Shown here: in pieces, positions 7,641-11,811 of the stretch
How positions within the stretch are numbered: position 1 is the first letter of the stretch
Layout of the letters: every line of letters starts with the position of its first letter
NCBI GenBank assembly: GCA_003511845.1
Contig: DOIV01000269.1
Coordinates: 1 to 11,811, forward strand
Source: Flavobacteriaceae bacterium
GTDB lineage: Bacteria > Bacteroidota > Bacteroidia > Flavobacteriales > Flavobacteriaceae
DNA length: 11,811 bases
Direction of reading: 5' to 3'
Program-made: the position numbers and the translations under genes
Notes under the pieces: generated by a model
What the model was told of the DNA's origin: nothing
Seen by the model: the letters and a program-made list of their open reading frames with translations, nothing else
The model's database searches: none

Positions 7641-8255
7641 ATGCAAAAACTCATCATATCCTGCTTATTAATCATCACCTCTGTATCCTGCTCTCAAAAA
7701 AAAGAAATTTTCAATGACTATACCGCTTCAGTCAAAGATTTTCAACACAAACTGAATACAGAATTTTCTGATAAAGAAGAAAGTCCTTTAACCGAAGAGG
7801 GATTTAAAAAATTCAAGTCTTTAGATTTTTTCCCTATTGATTCTACTTTTAGAATTACTGCAACATTTGAATTGGAAAGCAATCAGAAAATTTTTGAAAT
7901 GCCTACTACAACCGAAAGGTTACCTATTTATAAAACATATGGAAAAGCATTATTTATTATAGATGGAAAAGAGCTTGTATTACACATTTATCAAAATCAA
8001 GAATTGATTAAAAAAGAAGGTTTTAAAAATCATTTATTTATTCCGTTTATGGATACTACTAATGGAAATGAAACTTATGAAGGCGGAAGGTTTATCGATT
8101 TAGAGATTCCTGAAGGCAATACCATCATTATTGACTTCAATACTGCTTACAATCCGTACTGTACATACAATCACAAATACTCCTGCCCTATTCCACCAAA
8201 AGAAAACAAATTAGATGTAGCTATAAAAGCAGGAGTAAAAGCTTATAAAAAATAA
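7641..8255 (+). CDS. DUF1684 family lipoprotein
   Basis: This is a 204-aa predicted lipoprotein of unknown function. Residues 1-16 form a type II signal peptide (MQK, hydrophobic core LIISCLLIITSV) and Cys17 in SVSC is the lipidation site. The -3 position is Ser rather than Leu/Val/Ile, a looser lipobox of the kind often seen in Bacteroidota. The mature part has the DUF1684 landmarks: FPIDSTFRITATFE (64-77), FMDTTNGNETYEGGRF (about 135-150), IDFNTAYNPYC, and SCPIPPKENKL near the C-terminus with a closing AGVKAY. At about 185 mature residues it covers only the later part of the longer DUF1684 proteins (often 250-300 aa), consistent with a short flavobacterial version. The gene has its own promoter at 7594-7624 and ends 3 bp before the PLP enzyme, so these two are likely cotranscribed. 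The biochemical role is unknown. Confidence 0.85.
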   Translation: MQKLIISCLLIITSVSCSQKKEIFNDYTASVKDFQHKLNTEFSDKEESPLTEEGFKKFKSLDFFPIDSTFRITATFELESNQKIFEMPTTTERLPIYKTYGKALFIIDGKELVLHIYQNQELIKKEGFKNHLFIPFMDTTNGNETYEGGRFIDLEIPEGNTIIIDFNTAYNPYCTYNHKYSCPIPPKENKLDVAIKAGVKAYKK

Positions 8256-8258
8256 TTT

Positions 8259-9197
8259 ATGGATATTAAAGAAGATTTAATTTTAGCCCATAAAAGGATA
8301 GAACCATACATTCATCACACACCAGTAATTACTTCACAAACTTTAAATAAAATGGCTGGTGCTGAGTTGTTTTTTAAGTGCGAAAATTTTCAAAAAATGG
8401 GAGCCTTTAAAATGCGTGGTGCCATGCATGCTCTTTTGCAATTACCAATTAAACAACAACAAAAAGGAGTTGTAACTCATTCATCAGGTAATTTTGCTCA
8501 AGCTTTGGCATTAGCTGCTCAAAATTTAGGGATCAAAGCCTATATTGTAATGCCAAATGATGCTCCAGAAGTTAAAAAAAATGCTGTTAGAGATTATGGC
8601 GGAATTATTACTGAATGCGAACCTACCTTAGCAGCTAGAGAAGCAACAGCCCAACAAATTCAAATAGAAAAAGGAGCTACTTTTATACATCCGTTTAATA
8701 ACTTTAATGTCATTTTAGGTAATACTTCTACAGGAAAAGAATTGTTAGAAAAACACCCAAATTTAGATGTTATTGTTGTGCCTGTTGGTGGTGGTGGTCT
8801 AATTTCAGGCATCGCTTTAAGTGCTATAGCATTTGGTAACAATTGTAAAGTAATCGGTGCTGAACCTTTTAATGTTGATGATGCGTATCGTTCTTTAGAA
8901 AGCGGTATTATAGAACAAAATAAGACTACAAATACGATAGCAGACGGACTTAAAACTTCTTTGGGTGATATTACTTTTAATATTATCAATAACCATGTAG
9001 AAAAAATAATTAGAGTTACCGAAGAAGAAATTATCGAGGCCATGCGACTTATTTGGGAACGTATGAAAATTATTATTGAACCTTCAAGTGCTGTTGCTTT
9101 AGCAGCTGTATTAAAATCGAAATCTGAATTTGCCAATAAAAAAGTTGGTATTATCCTTTCTGGTGGCAATGTTGATTTACAGCAATTACCATTTTAA
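8259..9197 (+). CDS. Serine racemase / threonine-serine dehydratase-type PLP enzyme
   Basis: This fold-type II, PLP-dependent cytoplasmic enzyme acts on Ser or Thr, by racemisation to D-Ser and/or deamination to pyruvate or 2-oxobutanoate. At 312 aa it lacks the C-terminal ACT-like regulatory domain of biosynthetic IlvA. The PLP Schiff-base lysine is Lys51 in GAFKMRGA. SSGN (75-78) contacts the cofactor, GGGG (177-180) is the phosphate loop and SGGN is at 301-304. Three features match eukaryotic-type serine racemase rather than IlvA: Ser76 where IlvA has Ala (SAGN), the divalent-metal site pattern E202-PFNV-D207-D208, and the TIADGLKTS and WERMK segments. I therefore favour serine racemase, but serine or threonine dehydratase cannot be excluded, and known serine racemases do both. 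The start is 3 bp after the DUF1684 stop, so coexpression is likely; I know of no functional link between the two. Confidence 0.88.
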   Translation: MDIKEDLILAHKRIEPYIHHTPVITSQTLNKMAGAELFFKCENFQKMGAFKMRGAMHALLQLPIKQQQKGVVTHSSGNFAQALALAAQNLGIKAYIVMPNDAPEVKKNAVRDYGGIITECEPTLAAREATAQQIQIEKGATFIHPFNNFNVILGNTSTGKELLEKHPNLDVIVVPVGGGGLISGIALSAIAFGNNCKVIGAEPFNVDDAYRSLESGIIEQNKTTNTIADGLKTSLGDITFNIINNHVEKIIRVTEEEIIEAMRLIWERMKIIIEPSSAVALAAVLKSKSEFANKKVGIILSGGNVDLQQLPF

Positions 9198-9199
9198 AT

Positions 9200-9238
9200 T
9201 ACACTTTAGTGTAGCCATTTTTGTATATAAGTTTATAC
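9200..9238. terminator. Possible weak terminator(s) between convergent genes
   Basis: TACAC-TTTA-GTGTA (9200-9213) can form a five-pair hairpin just after the PLP enzyme stop, followed by a short T run (9218-9222). A second inverted repeat, GTATA-TAAGTT-TATAC, lies at 9223-9238. Both are short and A/T-rich. Placement between convergent genes fits termination, but the structures are weak. The rest of the gap to 9382 shows nothing else I can name. Confidence 0.3.
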
Positions 9239-9382
9239 CGACTGTTAAGTCTGTCTATTAACTTCTCTTCTCTTGAATACTTTAGTTAGGTTGTGGTAGG
9301 TAAAATCAAATGTGCAATTCTCATCAAATAGATTTTAAACTCATAGTTTCTGTATCTAAAACATTACAAACTTATGGCTCAA

Positions 9383-11074
9383 CTACCTAATCAATTTTTT
9401 ATATTTAATTCGCTTCGGTATTAAATCACCGCCCAAACGTTTCTTTTTATTTTCTTCATATTCAGAGAAACCTCCTTCAAAGAAATATACTTGACTATTT
9501 CCTTCAAAAGCTAAAATATGTGTACATACTCTATCTAAAAACCATCGATCATGACTAATGACCACCGCACAACCTGCAAAATTCTCAAGACCTTCTTCTA
9601 AGGCTCTTAGAGTATTTACATCTAAATCATTTGTAGGCTCATCTAATAACAAGACATTCCCTTCTTCTTTTAATGTCATTGCCAAATGCAATCGGTTACG
9701 TTCACCTCCAGAAAGTGCTGACACTTTTTTATTTTGTTCAGATCCTGCAAAATTAAATCGGCTCAAATATGCTCTTGAATTGACTTGTTTACCTCCCATC
9801 ATTACCAATTCTTGTTCATCAGAAAAATTTTGCCAAATTGTTTTGTCTTGGTCAATATTTGAATGTGCCTGATCTACATAAGCGATTTTTGCAGTTTCAC
9901 CCACAATAAATTCTCCTTTATCGGGTTTTTCTTCGCCCATTATCATTTTAAAAATAGTGGTTTTACCAGCACCATTCGGACCAATAATACCAACAATACC
10001 TGCTTGAGGCAAGTTAAACTCTAAATTTTCATATAATAATTTATCACCAAATGCTTTTGAAACACCTTTAGCTTCAATCACATTAGTACCAAGTCTAGGA
10101 CCATTCGGTATGTAAATTTCTAATTTATCATCCAATTGTTTTTGATCTTGACTCATCAATTTATCATAGTTCTTCAAACGAGCCTTTTGCTTAGTTTGTC
10201 TTCCTTTTGCACCTTGACGAACCCAATCCAATTCTCTTTCTAACGTTTTTTGACGTTTAGAAGCTGTTTTGCTTTCTTGTGCCAAACGTTTTGATTTTTG
10301 ATCTAACCACTCTGCATAATTTCCTTTCCAAGGAATACCTTCTCCCCTATCGAGTTCAAGAATCCACCCCGCAACATTGTCTAAAAAATACCTATCGTGC
10401 GTTACTGCAATCACAGTACCTTTATATTGTGCCAAATGATGCTCTAACCAATGTACAGATTCTGCATCTAAATGGTTGGTAGGCTCATCTAACAATAAAA
10501 TTTCTGGTTCTTGCAATAATAATCTACATAAAGCCACTCTTCTACGCTCACCACCTGACAATACTTTAATTGGTGTATCTGGTTCTGGAGTACGTAAAGC
10601 ATCCATAGCAATTTCTAATTTTGTATCTAATTCCCATGCGTTTGAAGCATCAATTTTGTCTTGTAACTCGGCTTGTTGAGCCATGAGTTTTTCCATTTTA
10701 TCAGCATCAGAATAAACTTCTTCCAAACCGAACATGTCATTAATTTTATTGTATTCATCTAATATTGCTACAGTTTCTGCCACACCTTCTTTAACAATAT
10801 CCAATACAGTTTTAGTCTCATCTAATTGAGGCTCTTGTTCTAAATAACCAACTTTATATCCTGGAGAAAAAACAACATCTCCTTGGTAATTTTTTTCTAC
10901 TCCAGCAATAATTTTTAACAAAGTAGATTTACCCGATCCGTTCAAACCTAAAATACCAATCTTTGCTCCATAAAAGAAACTCAAATAAATATCTTTTAAT
11001 ACTTGTTTATTGGTACTTTGATAGGTTTTCGAAACCTTATTCATCGAAAAGATGACTTTTTTATCGTCAGACAT
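9383..11074 (-). CDS. ettA: EttA, energy-dependent translational throttle, ABC-F ATPase
   Basis: This 563-aa soluble ABC-F protein binds the ribosomal E site and, depending on ATP/ADP, gates entry into the first elongation cycles. It has two ABC cassettes and no membrane domain. Cassette 1 has Walker A GLNGSGKST (43-51), LSGGE (172-176), LLLDEP (193-198, catalytic Glu197) and switch His226. Cassette 2 has GPNGAGKTT (365-373), LSGGE (454-458), LLLDEP (475-480, Glu479) and His508. Between the cassettes is the charged P-site interaction linker (about 245-325). The arm insert in cassette 1 (about 95-140) and the C-terminal YEENKKKRLG with a basic tail are EttA-like, as is the length (E. coli EttA is 555 aa). 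This separates it from Uup and resistance ABC-Fs. On the minus strand a -7-like TAGATTTG lies at 11172-11165, about 90 bp upstream of the start, but no properly spaced -33 TTG is present. It converges on the PLP enzyme gene. Confidence 0.95.
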   Translation of the reverse strand: MSDDKKVIFSMNKVSKTYQSTNKQVLKDIYLSFFYGAKIGILGLNGSGKSTLLKIIAGVEKNYQGDVVFSPGYKVGYLEQEPQLDETKTVLDIVKEGVAETVAILDEYNKINDMFGLEEVYSDADKMEKLMAQQAELQDKIDASNAWELDTKLEIAMDALRTPEPDTPIKVLSGGERRRVALCRLLLQEPEILLLDEPTNHLDAESVHWLEHHLAQYKGTVIAVTHDRYFLDNVAGWILELDRGEGIPWKGNYAEWLDQKSKRLAQESKTASKRQKTLERELDWVRQGAKGRQTKQKARLKNYDKLMSQDQKQLDDKLEIYIPNGPRLGTNVIEAKGVSKAFGDKLLYENLEFNLPQAGIVGIIGPNGAGKTTIFKMIMGEEKPDKGEFIVGETAKIAYVDQAHSNIDQDKTIWQNFSDEQELVMMGGKQVNSRAYLSRFNFAGSEQNKKVSALSGGERNRLHLAMTLKEEGNVLLLDEPTNDLDVNTLRALEEGLENFAGCAVVISHDRWFLDRVCTHILAFEGNSQVYFFEGGFSEYEENKKKRLGGDLIPKRIKYKKLIR

Positions 11075-11172
11075 TCTTGTAATATAGTTATTAAGTTATT
11101 GGATAATTTGTAATTGATTATTAGATTTTATTCTAATATATCAGAAATTTAGATTCAGAAATTGCAAATCTA

Positions 11173-11355
11173 TTACACTCTTCCTTTTAGTGCATTAAAC
11201 ACCCAAGCTATGGCAAAGAAACCAACGCCTACTGCTGCAAACCCCCAGCCTGCTACTTCATTATATCTAAACGCACCGAGTGCTATCAAGCCAAGTCCAA
11301 CAATAATCATAATTAATGTTGCATAGCCTAATACTGTATTTTTATTCATCATCAT
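11173..11355 (-). CDS. Small two-helix membrane protein (60 aa), function unknown
   Basis: The product has 60 residues with two predicted membrane helices, about 9-29 (TVLGYATLIMIIVGLGLIALG) and 35-54. The second is rich in Gly and Ala (GWGFAAVGVGFF), as in tightly packed helix hairpins, and the short basic end KGR follows. It resembles a small membrane protein family common in Flavobacteriia, which I recall being named after the Gramella protein CAL67264; I am only moderately sure of that name. Three consecutive ATGs at 11355, 11352 and 11349 make the start uncertain by up to two residues. The gene is 29 bp downstream of the glutaredoxin-like gene and 98 bp upstream of ettA on the same strand, so cotranscription with the former is likely. 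Function is unknown. Confidence 0.75.
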   Translation of the reverse strand: MMMNKNTVLGYATLIMIIVGLGLIALGAFRYNEVAGWGFAAVGVGFFAIAWVFNALKGRV

Positions 11356-11384
11356 AATCTTACCAGATTTGTAGTTAGTTGAGT

Positions 11385-11633
11385 TTATCCTCTTAATTTC
11401 AATTCTTTCATTACCTTATTAAAAGTATCAGAAGTTGGTCTTAAATAAACCTCATCATCTACAAATAATGTTGGAAACCTTAAAGCACCATCATACAATT
11501 CTCTAGTGTGTTTTTCAACTTCTTTATCGTCAACAACACTCTTATATTCAAATGGAATTTCTGCCATCCTTAAAAAATTCTTAAATGCAACGGTCTGTGC
11601 ATCTCCTTTTTTTCCGTAAATTAATATTTTCAT
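11385..11633 (-). CDS. Glutaredoxin-fold protein lacking the active-site cysteines
   Basis: The 82-aa product has the length and layout of a glutaredoxin: first strand KILIYGK (2-8), active-site loop, helix AFKNFLRMAEIPFEY (16-30) and the cis-proline element RFPTLFVDDEVY (52-63) before the last helix. At the place of the CPYC motif, however, it reads GDAQT (10-14), with Asp11 and Thr14 where the two cysteines belong, and there is no Cys anywhere in the protein. It should therefore be unable to do thiol-disulfide exchange. It may be a structural or binding relative, perhaps for glutathione, a partner protein or a metal through another residue (inference). It is probably the first gene of a minus-strand unit with the 60-aa membrane protein. 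A -7-like element lies 29 bp before its start. Annotation pipelines are likely to call it plain glutaredoxin. Confidence 0.8.
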   Translation of the reverse strand: MKILIYGKKGDAQTVAFKNFLRMAEIPFEYKSVVDDKEVEKHTRELYDGALRFPTLFVDDEVYLRPTSDTFNKVMKELKLRG

Positions 11634-11661
11634 CTAGCTATGAATTAAAAAATTATTGGCT

Positions 11662-11669
11662 CAAATATA
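11662..11669 (-). promoter_or_regulatory. -7 promoter element (TATATTTG) for the glutaredoxin-like gene
   Basis: On the minus strand TATATTTG is an exact match to the flavobacterial TAnnTTTG element. A start point near 11655 would give a leader of about 22 nt before the ATG at 11633. No TTG is found at the expected 17-23 bp upstream, so only half of the promoter is supported by sequence. Confidence 0.4.
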
Positions 11670-11750
11670 CAAAAACTAAAATCATATACTATTAATAAGT
11701 CAGTATCTAACATTTTTGTATTTTAGCACTCACTTATTGTAAACTATTTT

Positions 11751-11811
11751 ATGGATATTGATTTCAATAAAAACGAAGATTATAATAAACTAAAAGTAAC
11801 TGAATTAAAAA
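11751..11811 (+). CDS. N-terminus of a probable acyl-CoA carboxylase beta subunit (cut by window end)
   Basis: An ATG at 11751 opens a frame that runs without stop to the window end (20 complete codons). The residues MDIDFNKNEDYNKLKVTELK are close to the N-terminus I remember for flavobacterial acyl-CoA carboxylase beta subunits (biotin-dependent carboxyltransferase, propionyl- or methylcrotonyl-CoA type). The leader is A/T-rich and the gene is divergent from the glutaredoxin-like gene, with 117 bp between the two starts. Twenty residues from memory are thin evidence; a short or unrelated gene is possible. If correct, it would be a second acyl-CoA enzyme in the window besides icmF, though not in the same operon. 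Confidence 0.45.
   Translation, partial: MDIDFNKNEDYNKLKVTELK

Noticed and set aside
8660..9169. 169-codon minus-strand open frame
   Set aside because: It is antisense to the PLP enzyme, whose catalytic motifs are intact, and the translated product shows no family features; a shadow frame.
11165..11172. Minus-strand TAGATTTG as an ettA promoter
   Set aside because: Only the -7 element matches; no TTG lies 17-23 bp upstream, and such 8-mers are common at this A/T content.

Overview
The window reads as chromosomal DNA of a marine-type Flavobacteriia (Bacteroidota). The DNA is AT-rich. Starts are preceded by A/T-rich leaders rather than Shine-Dalgarno sequences, and two sites match the flavobacterial -7 element TAnnTTTG. 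Several proteins (a 108-aa zincin-like protein, a SigZ-type sigma factor, a DUF1684 lipoprotein, a 60-aa membrane protein and an IcmF fusion) are of kinds I associate with this group. No rRNA, tRNA, CRISPR array, insertion sequence or phage gene is seen, and no intergenic gap exceeds 200 bases.

Layout, left to right. Bases 1-1960 hold the end of trkA and all of trkH, a two-gene operon for potassium uptake. A 182-bp gap leads to an uncharacterised 108-aa protein with a HExxH zinc motif (2143-2469). Bases 2562-6864 hold icmF, the fused B12-dependent isobutyryl-CoA mutase with its own G-protein chaperone, followed 7 bp later by an MscS-type mechanosensitive channel. Bases 6961-7612 hold a 33-codon, cysteine-packed peptide gene (11 Cys in 33 residues) placed 10 bp before a SigZ-family sigma factor that has its own cysteine-rich tail. 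Next come a DUF1684 lipoprotein with a good flavobacterial promoter inside the end of sigZ, and, 3 bp later, a serine racemase/threonine dehydratase-type PLP enzyme. The last part is on the minus strand: ettA (ribosome-associated ABC-F ATPase), a 60-aa two-helix membrane protein and an 82-aa glutaredoxin-fold protein with no cysteines. At the right edge a plus-strand gene begins that resembles the N-terminus of an acyl-CoA carboxylase beta subunit.

Most of this is housekeeping: ion homeostasis (TrkAH, MscS), short branched acyl-CoA metabolism (IcmF, perhaps the carboxylase) and translation control (EttA). The best candidate for something undescribed is the cysteine-rich peptide plus SigZ pair. 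A metallothionein-like peptide with a five-residue Cys repeat lies directly upstream of a sigma factor ending in CC-x19-CxxC, with a 13-bp direct repeat spaced three helical turns apart in front of the pair. I infer, but cannot show, a metal- or redox-responsive regulatory unit. Secondary candidates are the minimal zincin and the glutaredoxin-like protein that has lost its active-site cysteines.
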